Of a stretch of 64,000 nucleotides of DNA, positions 43,298 to 51,848 are shown in pieces. This DNA is from Legionellaceae bacterium. GTDB taxonomy: Bacteria; Pseudomonadota; Gammaproteobacteria; Legionellales; Legionellaceae. Below the pieces are notes generated by a model. The model was not told the DNA's origin. It saw only the letters and a list, made by a program, of their open reading frames with translations, and searched no databases. Location of the stretch: the NCBI GenBank assembly GCA_030696305.1, contig JAUYSP010000025.1:1-64000 (forward strand), given 5' to 3'. The translations under genes were made by a program, and so were the position numbers. Position 1 is the first letter of the stretch; the number at the start of each line of letters is the position of its first letter.

Positions 43298-43754
43298 CCT
43301 CTAAATAGGGATTATCAAAACCGAGCTGACTTAATAGTTTAATTTCTAGGTTTTGCATTATAGCAGCATCGTCATCCTGAATATGATCATAATCTAATAA
43401 GTGCAGTACACCATGGATGACAATAAGCGCCCAGTGAGCATCAAGTGATTTATTTAATTCGATGCTTTCTTGTTTAAGGACGGCAGGACAGATAACGATA
43501 TCGCCTAATAATGGACATTCTAATTCAATATTTTTTGGCAGATTAGCAGGGAAGGATAAGACATTCGTGGGTTTGTTTTGTTTACGATATGTCGTATTTA
43601 AATAGGTCATTTCCTCTGCATCAACTAATCGTAAGGTTAGTTCAGCTGATTCAGTTGTTACAGCAAGTGCTAGGGTGGCCCAGCTAATCAGCTCCTCATC
43701 ATTAACAGGAGGCTTTTCCACAGATGCGTGTTGAACTTCAATATGGTATGTCAT
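43281..43754 (-). CDS. ybeY: Endoribonuclease YbeY
   Basis: YbeY is a zinc-dependent endonuclease for 16S rRNA 3'-end maturation and ribosome quality control. The 157-residue protein has the motif HGVLHLLDYDH (three His zinc ligands) near residues 117-127, preceded by YLNTTYRKQNKPTNVLSFP and GDIVICPAVLKQE. It is the first gene of a ybeY-corC pair. The phoH-like gene often found upstream is absent here. Confidence 0.96.
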   Translation of the reverse strand: MTYHIEVQHASVEKPPVNDEELISWATLALAVTTESAELTLRLVDAEEMTYLNTTYRKQNKPTNVLSFPANLPKNIELECPLLGDIVICPAVLKQESIELNKSLDAHWALIVIHGVLHLLDYDHIQDDDAAIMQNLEIKLLSQLGFDNPYLEDDKID

Positions 43755-43804
43755 CTAAACTGTATTTGATTACGAAGAGGTAAGGATATTACATGGAGGG
43801 AGGT

Positions 43805-44956
43805 TTATGCAAGTGTTCCGATTTCACTCTCTATTAATGAGCTAATAGTAAAGTCTGCTTGTTGCGTAGATAACGACAGTTTTAATGCTTGCAAGCGGGT
43901 AATCATGCGGTTAGATAATTCAGAATTAGTCATTAATGTTGATATTGATCGCGCGAGTTCGGTGGCATTGCAGTCATATTGTAATAATTCAGGTACAATC
44001 ATTTGATTTTGCAATAAATTACAAAGTCCTAAAAACCTAACCCGTATGAGTTTCGATGCGGCTAAATAAGTTAACCACGATGCTTTATAAATAATGCACA
44101 TAGGTTTGATGAGTAGGGCGCATTCCAACGAAGCTGTGCCTGACGCGACAACTGCAAAATCACTACAATACACAACCTCTGAAGCTTGTTCCTGAATGAG
44201 TGAGTAAGGCAGTGTTGAGTTTGCTAAATACGATTCAATCAGTTCCGATTTGATTGTACGTGCCACAGGAATTACAAAGTGTAAATCAGGATGTTTCTGT
44301 ATTAATTGTTTTGCTGCATCAAACAACACAGGCATGAGGCGAACAATTTCATTGCTTCTACTTCCTGGCAGCATTGCAATAATTCGTTTGTTTGAGGGGA
44401 TTTTTAATCGCGATTTAAGCTCGGTAACATCTTGATTTACAAGTATTTTATCGACTAATGGATGGCCAACAAACGAGGCTGGAACGCCTCCTTTTTCATA
44501 AATGATTTTTTCGAATGGAAGAATCACTGCCATTTTATCAATATATGCACGAATTGTATGAATACGATTAGCTTTCCAAGCCCAAATTTGCGGGCTGATA
44601 TAGTATAGTATTCGGATATTTAAATTCAGCTTTGCAAATTTAGCCAAACGTAAATTGAAACCAGGAAAATCAACCAAGATTAGTAAATCCGGTTTTTGCT
44701 TTTCTAAATGAACTTTAATGTCTTGAAAAGCGCGATAAAGAACGCGTGCATTTCGAATAACCTCAGAAATCCCTGTAGTACCAAAACACGCTAGGTTACA
44801 AATTATATCAGCGCCAGCGTCTTTCATATGCTGACCACCGATTCCACTGAAGTTAATGTTTGAATTTCGTTGCTTTAATTCACGAATAAAGGCGGCTGCA
44901 TGTACATCACCTGATTCTTCGCCTGCAACAATAACGATTCGTTTAGACGGTTGCAT
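43805..44956 (-). CDS. lpxB: Lipid-A-disaccharide synthase
   Basis: LpxB joins UDP-2,3-diacylglucosamine and lipid X into the lipid A disaccharide. The frame reaches 44980 from a TTG, but the ATG at 44956 (MQPSKRIVIVAGEESGD, 383 residues) is the standard start. Family blocks are FSGIGGQHMKDAGAD, DFPGFNLRLAKFAK, YYISPQIWAWKANRIHTIR, FVGHPLVD, LPGSRSNEI and VVASGTASLECALLIKPM. It overlaps the upstream Gfo/Idh gene by 14 nt, so both are made from one mRNA. Confidence 0.95.
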   Translation of the reverse strand: MQPSKRIVIVAGEESGDVHAAAFIRELKQRNSNINFSGIGGQHMKDAGADIICNLACFGTTGISEVIRNARVLYRAFQDIKVHLEKQKPDLLILVDFPGFNLRLAKFAKLNLNIRILYYISPQIWAWKANRIHTIRAYIDKMAVILPFEKIIYEKGGVPASFVGHPLVDKILVNQDVTELKSRLKIPSNKRIIAMLPGSRSNEIVRLMPVLFDAAKQLIQKHPDLHFVIPVARTIKSELIESYLANSTLPYSLIQEQASEVVYCSDFAVVASGTASLECALLIKPMCIIYKASWLTYLAASKLIRVRFLGLCNLLQNQMIVPELLQYDCNATELARSISTLMTNSELSNRMITRLQALKLSLSTQQADFTISSLIESEIGTLA

Positions 44957-45905
44957 GTTGCGATCGCAAGTTCTGATCAATCAATTCACTAATTTTAGAG
45001 GCAGTAGCTAGTGCTTCTCGACCATCCTGCCCCGTCACAAGCGGCGTGCTATCGTCTTGAATACATTGAACAAACGCTTTAACTTCATCTAATAACGCAT
45101 CGGTTTTTTCAAAAATCAATTCATCGTGAGTTACGTCAGGAATTCCTGGGAATAATTCACCAGTTCCTTTTTTAAACACGGCAAATTGCTTTTGATGATA
45201 ATCAACTGAAATATAGGAATTAGGTTGGAATATTCGCGTTTTACGTGCTGTTTTAAAGCTAATTCGACTTGCAGTCACGTTTGCAACGCAATGGTTTTCG
45301 AAAGTAATTCGGGCGTTTGCTATATCTATTGCAGAAGATAAAACAGGAGCGCCTTGTGCGTCAATTGAAACAATAGGGCTTTTTACAATAGTTTGAATAA
45401 TATCAATATCATGAATCATTAGATCAAGAATGACATTCACATCAGCTCCTCGAGGTGTAAAAGGAGCTAAGCGCTGCGAATCGATAAACAATGGTTTTTC
45501 AAGATAAGGTTCTAAAGCCAAGCGCGCCGCATTAAAGCGCTCCAAATGGCCTACTTGTAATTTGACACCTTTTTCAAGGGCAATAGCAATTAATTCATCT
45601 GCTTGCGCAACTGTTTCAGTGATTGGCTTTTCAATTAGAACATGAATACCATGCAGTAGGCACTCACGAGCAATAGCATAATGTTCGCGAGTGGTTGCTG
45701 CGATACTAACAGCATCGACTCGCCCAAATAGATCGCGATAATCTATAAATCCAGGAACATTAAGCTCTAAAGAGACACGTTCACAGGCATCAGCATTGAC
45801 ATCACAGACAGCATCAAGCGTTGCATTTTCTAGCTGTTGATATTTTTGTGCATGAAATCGCCCAAGATATCCGATACCGATTACGGCGCATTTTATTTTA
45901 GACAT
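44943..45905 (-). CDS. gnnA: Gfo/Idh/MocA oxidoreductase, GnnA-like
   Basis: This 320-residue NAD(P)-dependent dehydrogenase has the Rossmann motif VIGIGYLGRFHAQKY, EKPITETVAQADELI (Lys of the EKP motif) and GHLERFNAAR, with His/Asp catalysis in LDLMIHDIDII. It overlaps lpxB by 14 nt. In Acidithiobacillus ferrooxidans, gnnA (UDP-GlcNAc 3-dehydrogenase) and gnnB lie between lpxA and lpxB and create the 3-amino sugar of lipid A. The neighbour supports GnnA here; a partner GnnB is not in the window. Other sugar dehydrogenases remain possible. Confidence 0.78.
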   Translation of the reverse strand: MSKIKCAVIGIGYLGRFHAQKYQQLENATLDAVCDVNADACERVSLELNVPGFIDYRDLFGRVDAVSIAATTREHYAIARECLLHGIHVLIEKPITETVAQADELIAIALEKGVKLQVGHLERFNAARLALEPYLEKPLFIDSQRLAPFTPRGADVNVILDLMIHDIDIIQTIVKSPIVSIDAQGAPVLSSAIDIANARITFENHCVANVTASRISFKTARKTRIFQPNSYISVDYHQKQFAVFKKGTGELFPGIPDVTHDELIFEKTDALLDEVKAFVQCIQDDSTPLVTGQDGREALATASKISELIDQNLRSQHATV

Positions 45906-46016
45906 ATGTTTTTGCTACTGGTACAAATTGTGCGTATTATTGCACTAACCTGCTCTCATAGCAAATAGTGATTCTATAGGATATGATCCTAGTTTACCGC
46001 GCCTTAAGAACGATAT

Positions 46017-46853
46017 ATGAAACGTTATATTTATTGTATAATATGCCTTTATTCCACATCTTTATTTGCTTGGAATGCAACAGGACATCGCTTAATTGCA
46101 CAAATCGCTTATGACTCCCTAACGCCTAAAGCCAAACATTTTTTTAATAAAAAAAACAGCGTATTAAACCACCACCACAAATCATATAATCTTGTAAATT
46201 CCGCAGTGTGGATGGATCATTTGTACGCGCCCGAATTTAATTCTTTGAGACCTATGCATTATATTGATTTGCCATTTACTAGAGATGGATCACCTTTACC
46301 AAAATCAAATAAGATCAACGCAATTGTTGCAATTAATATGTCGAAAAGAACGTTACTTAATCCTGCAGCTACGCCACTTGAACAAGCGATTGCTGTACGA
46401 TTATTATGGCATGTCGTAGGCGATATTCATCAACCTTTACATGCTGTTACCTGCGTCAGTCAGCATTACCCGAAGGGAGACCAGGGTGGAAATCTCTACA
46501 AATTGAAAAAAAATCCAATCGCCAAAAACTTACATGCGTATTGGGATAAGGGCGGCGGATTATTAAGTCAAAATAAACGCTATCGACAACAAGAAATCAA
46601 ACAACTGGCCAGACAATTAGAAGAACAATGGCCCTGCAACCAAGCCACAGTGGATACGAATCCATTCCATTGGGCCTTGGAATCACACGAATTGTCCAAA
46701 AAAAATGTTTATAATATCCATCACCATACTCCAGACGTAGCATATCAACAAAAAGCGCAGTTAATCACAGCCAAACGTATTGCAATCGCTGGTTGCAGAT
46801 TAGCAGCGGTATCTATGAAAATTATGGATGCTCATAAGCGGCCTAATCTTTAA
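46017..46853 (+). CDS. Secreted S1/P1-type nuclease
   Basis: This 278-residue zinc-dependent nuclease has a signal peptide cleaved after FA, leaving the N-terminal Trp (W19; WNATGHRLIAQIAYDSL) that ligates zinc through its backbone. Further Zn motifs are SAVWMDHLY, RPMHYIDLPF, LLWHVVGDIHQPLHAV and GDQGGNLYKL, followed by LHAYWDKGGG. Such enzymes cut ssDNA and RNA and release 5'-mononucleotides. It is a periplasmic or secreted protein. The tandem kinase genes begin 55 nt downstream but are probably separate. Confidence 0.92.
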   Translation: MKRYIYCIICLYSTSLFAWNATGHRLIAQIAYDSLTPKAKHFFNKKNSVLNHHHKSYNLVNSAVWMDHLYAPEFNSLRPMHYIDLPFTRDGSPLPKSNKINAIVAINMSKRTLLNPAATPLEQAIAVRLLWHVVGDIHQPLHAVTCVSQHYPKGDQGGNLYKLKKNPIAKNLHAYWDKGGGLLSQNKRYRQQEIKQLARQLEEQWPCNQATVDTNPFHWALESHELSKKNVYNIHHHTPDVAYQQKAQLITAKRIAIAGCRLAAVSMKIMDAHKRPNL

Positions 46854-46908
46854 GTTAGGATTTCTCATGTTCCGGCGTCCAAATGAAATGATATAAAGAG
46901 AGTTTCTC

Positions 46909-47907
46909 ATGACAGAATTGATTATAACCGGCAAAATATTAGGTGAGGGAAAATTCGGCGTAGTTAAAGAAGGCTTCTTACAAGGTATTCCCATTGCATG
47001 TAAGGAGATTGCTTTTTCAGACTCTGATGACGAGAAGATATTTATGAATGAAATTAAGATACAACATAATTTGAAACATGAAAATATTGTGAAGTTTCTT
47101 GATTGGTATATCGAAAAAAATTCTTACGGCATTATGATACTGGAGTTAATGTGTTTGAATTTGTATGAACTGATGTACGTACAAAACATCTTTTGGGATG
47201 AGTTAACACAAACACGTATAATTAAAGAAGTTGCAGCTGGCTTAGCTTATCTGCATGGAAAAAACATACTACATCGCGATATTAAGCCTGAAAATATACT
47301 ACTGAATGGACAGCATACAGCTAAAATTTCTGATTTTGGATTTTCTGCGCAAACAACAGACGGTAAGATTTTTGGCAAGATAAAAGGTACTATTCCTTAT
47401 ATGGCCCCTGAACTTCTGAAAGCGTATTTAAACAAAATGGATTTTACGTATTCAAAAAAAACGGATATTTATGCTTTTGGCATTACATGTACCGAAATCA
47501 TTCGTAGAAGAGAACCGTATGAATATGAGTCTTTTTCAAACGTGGAACTACTCATTGATATTAGCAATGGCTTACGTGACACATTACCTGTAGATGCACC
47601 ACCAATACTCGCTGAAATTACAACCAATTGTGTGCAACAAAATCCGAGCGATAGAAAAAAAATAAATTTAATTGCGAAAACGCTATCCATCCACTATAAA
47701 CAAGCATTAATTCAATCAAAAAATAATAAAGAGCATGAAAAGGTCGATTCCCCTAATCAGCAGCAACTACCATTAAATGATCGTGGAACGAAACTCTTTT
47801 CGGGAAAAGCACATTTTTGGAATAATCAAAACGAAAAGCAGTTACGTTCAAATGTCGTGTGTAATCATACGCATACGGACTGGGAAATAACACCTAAGCT
47901 AACATAG
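46909..47907 (+). CDS. Eukaryotic-like protein kinase 1 (TKL-like)
   Basis: This 332-residue kinase has a near-complete Hanks set. The P-loop is LGEGKFGVVKEG, the VAIK-type Lys is in IACKEIAF, and Glu is in the C-helix region NEIKIQHNLKHENIV. Further motifs are HRDIKPENILLNG with catalytic Asp, SDFGFSAQ (DFG), GTIPYMAPELL (APE) and KTDIYAFGITCTEII. The kinase domain ends at about residue 270. The C-terminal tail carries a stretch shared with kinase 2 (KAHFWNNQNEKQLRSN at about residues 300-315). No signal peptide or membrane helix is present. The gene resembles eukaryotic tyrosine-kinase-like enzymes and may act on host proteins. Confidence 0.85.
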   Translation: MTELIITGKILGEGKFGVVKEGFLQGIPIACKEIAFSDSDDEKIFMNEIKIQHNLKHENIVKFLDWYIEKNSYGIMILELMCLNLYELMYVQNIFWDELTQTRIIKEVAAGLAYLHGKNILHRDIKPENILLNGQHTAKISDFGFSAQTTDGKIFGKIKGTIPYMAPELLKAYLNKMDFTYSKKTDIYAFGITCTEIIRRREPYEYESFSNVELLIDISNGLRDTLPVDAPPILAEITTNCVQQNPSDRKKINLIAKTLSIHYKQALIQSKNNKEHEKVDSPNQQQLPLNDRGTKLFSGKAHFWNNQNEKQLRSNVVCNHTHTDWEITPKLT

Positions 47908-47968
47908 GCGACAAACCAGTGCTGGTTAGGGGGGCAACACTCGAAACAAACCTGATTTGATGATCATA

Positions 47969-47994
47969 GCACAAATAAAGAATATTATTTGTGC
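47969..47994. terminator. Hairpin between the kinase genes
   Basis: GCACAAATAA (47969-47978) pairs with TTATTTGTGC (47985-47994) across a 6-nt loop. It follows the first kinase gene, but no clear T-run follows. A TATAAT at 48015-48020 lies about 100 nt before the second kinase start, so the second gene probably has its own promoter. Confidence 0.4.
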
Positions 47995-48122
47995 ACATTA
48001 GTCATATTTTAATGTATAATAGCGCCATAGGTAACTTATACACAACCTGAATCGACGTCATCCAGAGCACGACGTACTTGGAATTCTAATCCGTATATAA
48101 CAAATATTACCATCGAGGAATT

Positions 48123-49124
48123 ATGTTAAATGTAACTGAGCACATAAATTTAACAAATGAAATATTAGGTGAAGGTGCGTTTGGTGTAGTTAAAAAAGGC
48201 TACTGGAACGAGATTCCTGTTGCATGTAAGAAGATTGATTTAAATAACGATTCGGCATTAATTGACTTCCAAAACGAGTTTACGATACAACATAAGCTCC
48301 AACATCAAAATATTGTGGGGATGTTGTTTGAGTCTGTAAAATATGGCATTTTAGGAATGGAGTTAATGTCGCAGGCTTTGGATAAGTTGGTATATCAGCA
48401 AAATGTTTTTATCAATGAGATAACGCAGCTACGAATTATCAAAGATATTGCAACTGGTCTGGCATATATACATGACAACAACATATTACATCGAGATATT
48501 AAGGTTGAAAATATACTACTGGATCAACAGCTTACAGCAAAAATATCAGACTTTGGATTTGCGACAACCGCAACGGATGGCGTTTTTTTTGACAGCTCGG
48601 CTGTGTGTACGCCATATTATGCTGCCCCTGAGCTTTTGAGCGTCTATTTTGATAATCAAATAAAGAATACAAATAATAATTACAGCTATTCCGAGGAGTC
48701 TGATAATTATGCTTTTGGAATTTTATGCTCAGCGATTATTCTCAAACAAATGCCATATTCGTCTTTTGCTATCGAGGCAACTAGATTATGCGGTAAAATT
48801 ATAGAAGGTTTGCGGGACGCACTACCGTTAGATACCCCTAAAATATTAGCTGAAATTATAACTAATTGTGTGGCGCAAAATCCAAAGGATAGAAAAAAAA
48901 TAAAATCGTTTATTGAAATTCTATCCAGCTATGAGCAGACCCTAGTACAGTCAAACTCTAATAAAGTAAGCGAAGTCGTTGGCAAACCCTTACAGGATTT
49001 ACCAATGCGTGAACGAGGGGCCAAACTATTCTCTGGGAAAGCTCATTTTTGGAACAATCAAAATGAAAAGCAGTTACGTTCAAATACTGTCTGCAATCAT
49101 ACTTATACATCTATAGCACTTTAG
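48123..49124 (+). CDS. Eukaryotic-like protein kinase 2 (TKL-like)
   Basis: This 333-residue paralogue of the preceding kinase has LGEGAFGVVKKG, VACKKIDL, HRDIKVENILLDQ, SDFGFATT and YYAAPELL. Differences are a Val in place of Pro in HRDIKxEN and an altered activation loop (VFFDSSAVCTPYYAAPE). GAGG lies 5-8 nt upstream of the ATG. Its C-terminal tail (residues 301-321) is identical to kinase 1 for 21 residues, whereas the nucleotides differ at seven synonymous sites. A tandem duplication is the simplest origin. Confidence 0.85.
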   Translation: MLNVTEHINLTNEILGEGAFGVVKKGYWNEIPVACKKIDLNNDSALIDFQNEFTIQHKLQHQNIVGMLFESVKYGILGMELMSQALDKLVYQQNVFINEITQLRIIKDIATGLAYIHDNNILHRDIKVENILLDQQLTAKISDFGFATTATDGVFFDSSAVCTPYYAAPELLSVYFDNQIKNTNNNYSYSEESDNYAFGILCSAIILKQMPYSSFAIEATRLCGKIIEGLRDALPLDTPKILAEIITNCVAQNPKDRKKIKSFIEILSSYEQTLVQSNSNKVSEVVGKPLQDLPMRERGAKLFSGKAHFWNNQNEKQLRSNTVCNHTYTSIAL

Positions 49125-49134
49125 CTAGGGCAGC

Positions 49135-49262
49135 AGTTCTGGAGGACGTAAGCCCAGGACTCAGTTCGATCTATAGCTGTGCAAAACAGAATTGTGTATT
49201 GAACAACACCTCTGGATCCCGCGGAGGTAGGGTTTGTGAAAATGAATTGTTACACACTCTAG
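49135..49262. repeat. Palindromic element copy after the kinases
   Basis: The core CAGTTCGATCTATAGCTGTGC ... GTGTATTGAACAA ... CTCTGGATCCCGCGGA is closely matched by the copy at 59078-59210 (CAGTTCGATCTAATAGCTGC ... GTGTATTGAGCAA ... TTCTGGATCCCGCGGA). The right end (GAAAATGAATTGTTACAC) is a degenerate form of the AATTGTCAACAG terminus. No gene is seen in it. Confidence 0.6.
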
Positions 49263-49270
49263 TAAAATGA

Positions 49271-49302
49271 AATCCAGAGGTTCGGCTTACTACCTCTGGA
49301 TT
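49271..49302 (-). terminator. Probable hairpin terminator after the small hydrophilic gene
   Basis: AATCCAGAGGT (49271-49281) pairs exactly with ACCTCTGGATT (49292-49302), loop 10 nt. It lies about 16 nt beyond the stop codon of the minus-strand gene at 49318-49692, in its direction of transcription. There is no strong U-tract on that side, so termination efficiency is uncertain. Confidence 0.45.
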
Positions 49303-49317
49303 GTCTCATTCAGTTTC

Positions 49318-49692
49318 TTATCGAGTCATTTTAGGGGTTGGTATTTCATTTGTATCTTCAACTTTCTTGCCTACGGCTTTAGCTCTATCTGCTGTATTAA
49401 TCACACCAGGTCCTTCATTTCTTGCCTTTAATTCCCGAGGGGTATCAAGCGGACCTAAATTATCCTTCAGCTCTTCTAATTCAATCATAGTATCTGTAGG
49501 ACCGTTCATTGATTCTCGACGGAGTGCTTCAGCTTCTACTGCTGTATCAATTCTAGTTGAAGAAGATATTTTCTTACTATTTGCATGTAGCATATTAGTT
49601 TGCGTTAAGTTAGCTTTTTGTTTTTGTAGCTCTGCTGTCTTTAATTTCTCTGCTATGATTTTATTTGAGTTTTTAATAGGCATAAGATTCAT
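49318..49692 (-). CDS. Unrecognised small hydrophilic protein
   Basis: This protein of 124 residues (or 121 from the second Met) is rich in Lys, Glu, Asn and Thr and has no hydrophobic segment. It contains a predicted helical N-terminal part (NKIIAEKLKTAELQKQKANL) and a Pro/Glu/Asp-rich tail (NEGPGVINTADRAKAVGKK). A 145-codon frame on the opposite strand is hydrophobic and Ser-rich, typical of a shadow, so the minus strand is chosen. The family is unknown. It lies downstream of a kinase pair but on the other strand. Confidence 0.45.
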   Translation of the reverse strand: MNLMPIKNSNKIIAEKLKTAELQKQKANLTQTNMLHANSKKISSSTRIDTAVEAEALRRESMNGPTDTMIELEELKDNLGPLDTPRELKARNEGPGVINTADRAKAVGKKVEDTNEIPTPKMTR

Positions 49693-49755
49693 CCGGTTAA
49701 TTTTCGAAATTAATTATAAGCATATTTTATATAGTTAGTCCACTTTTGTTAAAAG

Positions 49756-50868
49756 TTATGCTTTCTGTAACGACTTCATAACAGCACCTAAAAATCGAGT
49801 TGCCTCCCCTCCTGTAACAGCACGATGATCGAAACTCAACGATAATGGGAGTAATCGATGTGATTCTATTTGGCCTTGCACGCTAACAACACCTTCGTAT
49901 AATCGACCTACCGCCAAAATGGCTACCATCGGTGGAACAATAATGGGGCTTGCAAAACGACCCGCAAATTTCCCGAAATTAGACAAAGTAATTGTTGCCC
50001 CCTTTAATTGCTCAGCGGGAATAGTACGATCAATTACACTCTTTTTGTATTCATCGATTGTCGCACGCAATTGTTGTTCGCTTTGCGATTGAATATCATG
50101 CAACACTGGCACAAATAAGCCCTCATCATTATCCATTGCTAGGCCTAAATTAATTTTTTCAAAGCATTTTCTTGCACTATGTTTGGTATCAAACCATGCA
50201 TTTAAAGCAGGCTCTACTTGACAAGCATCGCTTATAGCACGAATTAAACGGACGGTAATATCTGTATTGCTTTTCCATGCGTGAATATCTGCTTCATCGA
50301 AAATACTCACAGGAACAACATCATGATGAGATTGCACCATACTATTTAACATCGCACGCCGAACACCGCGTAGGGGCTCAAATCCATCTGGCACTTGAGA
50401 TAGCTTTTCTGCTGCCTTTTCTACATCGTCCCGTGTGATAAAACCATGTTCGCCAGTACCAGTTAATGTATTCAAGTTCACATTCAATTTTTTAGCTAAT
50501 AATTTGATATTGGGAGTAACTTTAGGTCGATTGCCAGTATTTTTATTTGAACCAATGATAAAGTTATCTTCACTTACTTCGGTGCTTTCTTCCAAATTGC
50601 CTACAACCGTACCTTTATCTACTCGAGGTGTAACGAGGGCTTCGAAAGCCATCAATGGGTCACCTGTTTTAATGACATCACCAGGCTGACCAAATAATTT
50701 TGCAATAGTTCCACTTTGAGGGCAGGGCACATCAACTACTGCTTTTGCTGTTTCCATTGAAACCAGCGGTTGATCAGCGGTAACGACATCGCCAATTTTG
50801 ACAAACCATTCATGAATTTCGGCGTCAGGCAAACCCTCACCTAAATCAGGTAAATTAAAAATATCCAT
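49756..50868 (-). CDS. Dihydrolipoamide acyltransferase (E2) of a 2-oxoacid dehydrogenase
   Basis: This 370-residue E2 has one lipoyl domain (Lys42 in SMETAKAVVDV), a peripheral subunit-binding domain (KVTPNIKLLAKKLNVNL ... GFITRDDVEKAAE) and a catalytic domain ending LSFDHRAVTGGEATRF. The usual HxxxDG active site has His348 but Thr352 instead of Asp, a substitution I recall in the related E2 branch of other proteobacteria. It is the last gene of the E1alpha-E1beta-E2 cluster; E3 is elsewhere. Pyruvate or branched-chain 2-oxoacids are both possible substrates. Confidence 0.85.
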   Translation of the reverse strand: MDIFNLPDLGEGLPDAEIHEWFVKIGDVVTADQPLVSMETAKAVVDVPCPQSGTIAKLFGQPGDVIKTGDPLMAFEALVTPRVDKGTVVGNLEESTEVSEDNFIIGSNKNTGNRPKVTPNIKLLAKKLNVNLNTLTGTGEHGFITRDDVEKAAEKLSQVPDGFEPLRGVRRAMLNSMVQSHHDVVPVSIFDEADIHAWKSNTDITVRLIRAISDACQVEPALNAWFDTKHSARKCFEKINLGLAMDNDEGLFVPVLHDIQSQSEQQLRATIDEYKKSVIDRTIPAEQLKGATITLSNFGKFAGRFASPIIVPPMVAILAVGRLYEGVVSVQGQIESHRLLPLSLSFDHRAVTGGEATRFLGAVMKSLQKA

Positions 50869-50873
50869 TCAAG

Positions 50874-51848
50874 TTACTCCATCAGAGTTAAAACAGTTGA
50901 TTTAATACGTTCAACACTTGGTATGTACTGCTTCTCTAATTGAAAATAAGGCATAACAATGTCATATCCGGTCACACGTTGCACCGGAGCCACTAAGTCA
51001 GACAAGCAATGCTCCATAAGCAGGGCAGATATTTCAGCACCTACGCCACATGTTTTAGCTCCCTCGTGGACAATAACGCAACGGCCCGTTTTTTGTACCG
51101 AATTAATGATTGTTTCTATATCTAAAGGCTTTATTGTGGCAACATCGATGACGTCACAAGAAATACCTTCGTGGCTAAGTTGCGTGCTGGCTTGTAATGT
51201 TTCATGCATGCTTGCCCCCCAACTGATAAGAGTCACATCATCACCTTCTTTTATTGTAAAACAACGTCCAAGGGGCAATGCTTCACCATTATCTTCTACC
51301 GGTTGCTTCACCAAGCGATAAATTCGTTTAGGTTCCAGAAAAATAACAGGATCCGGATTACGAATAGCTGCAAGAAGCAACCCATAAGCACGTTTAGGAG
51401 AGGAGGGAATAACTACTTGTAAACCTGGGATGTGCGCAAATAGCGCTTCCGTGCTTTCAGAATGATGCTCTGGCGCACGAATGCCACCACCGAAGGGGGC
51501 GCGAAATACTATGGGGCAATTTAGTCTGCCTCGCGTACGATTACGCATTCGTGCAGCATGCGAAATAATTTGATTCATAGCAGGGTAGATAAAACCCATA
51601 AATTGAAATTCAGCAACTGGTTTCAGACCCTGAGTCGACATACCAACGGCAAGCCCTGCAATCATTGATTCAGCTAATGGGGAATCAAACACGCGTTTTT
51701 CACCAAACTGCTCTTGTAACCCAGCGGTAGCTCGAAATACACCGCCATTTTTACCGACGTCTTCACCAAAAACAATTACATCTTCATCATGGGCGAGCTC
51801 ATATGCCAAGGCTTGGGTAACCGCTTCAACTAACGTGATATCAGGCAT
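50874..51848 (-). CDS. pdhB: 2-oxoacid dehydrogenase E1 beta subunit
   Basis: The ATG at 51848 (MPDITLVEAVTQALAYEL, 324 residues) overlaps the E1alpha stop by 8 nt. Signatures are VIVFGEDVGKNGGVFRATAGLQ, FDSPLAESMIAGLAVGMS, PVAEFQFMGFIYPAMNQI, RAPFGGGIRAPEHHSES and DVIDVATIKPLDIETI, with C-terminal RVTGYDIVMPYFQLEK. It forms the heterotetramer with E1alpha and binds the thiamine diphosphate pyrimidine side. The overall family is pyruvate/branched-chain type. Confidence 0.9.
   Translation of the reverse strand: MPDITLVEAVTQALAYELAHDEDVIVFGEDVGKNGGVFRATAGLQEQFGEKRVFDSPLAESMIAGLAVGMSTQGLKPVAEFQFMGFIYPAMNQIISHAARMRNRTRGRLNCPIVFRAPFGGGIRAPEHHSESTEALFAHIPGLQVVIPSSPKRAYGLLLAAIRNPDPVIFLEPKRIYRLVKQPVEDNGEALPLGRCFTIKEGDDVTLISWGASMHETLQASTQLSHEGISCDVIDVATIKPLDIETIINSVQKTGRCVIVHEGAKTCGVGAEISALLMEHCLSDLVAPVQRVTGYDIVMPYFQLEKQYIPSVERIKSTVLTLME

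Noticed and set aside
49301-49738. Plus-strand 145-codon frame over the minus-strand hydrophilic gene
   Set aside because: Serine/phenylalanine-rich translation is typical of an antisense shadow, and the minus-strand frame has better coding character.
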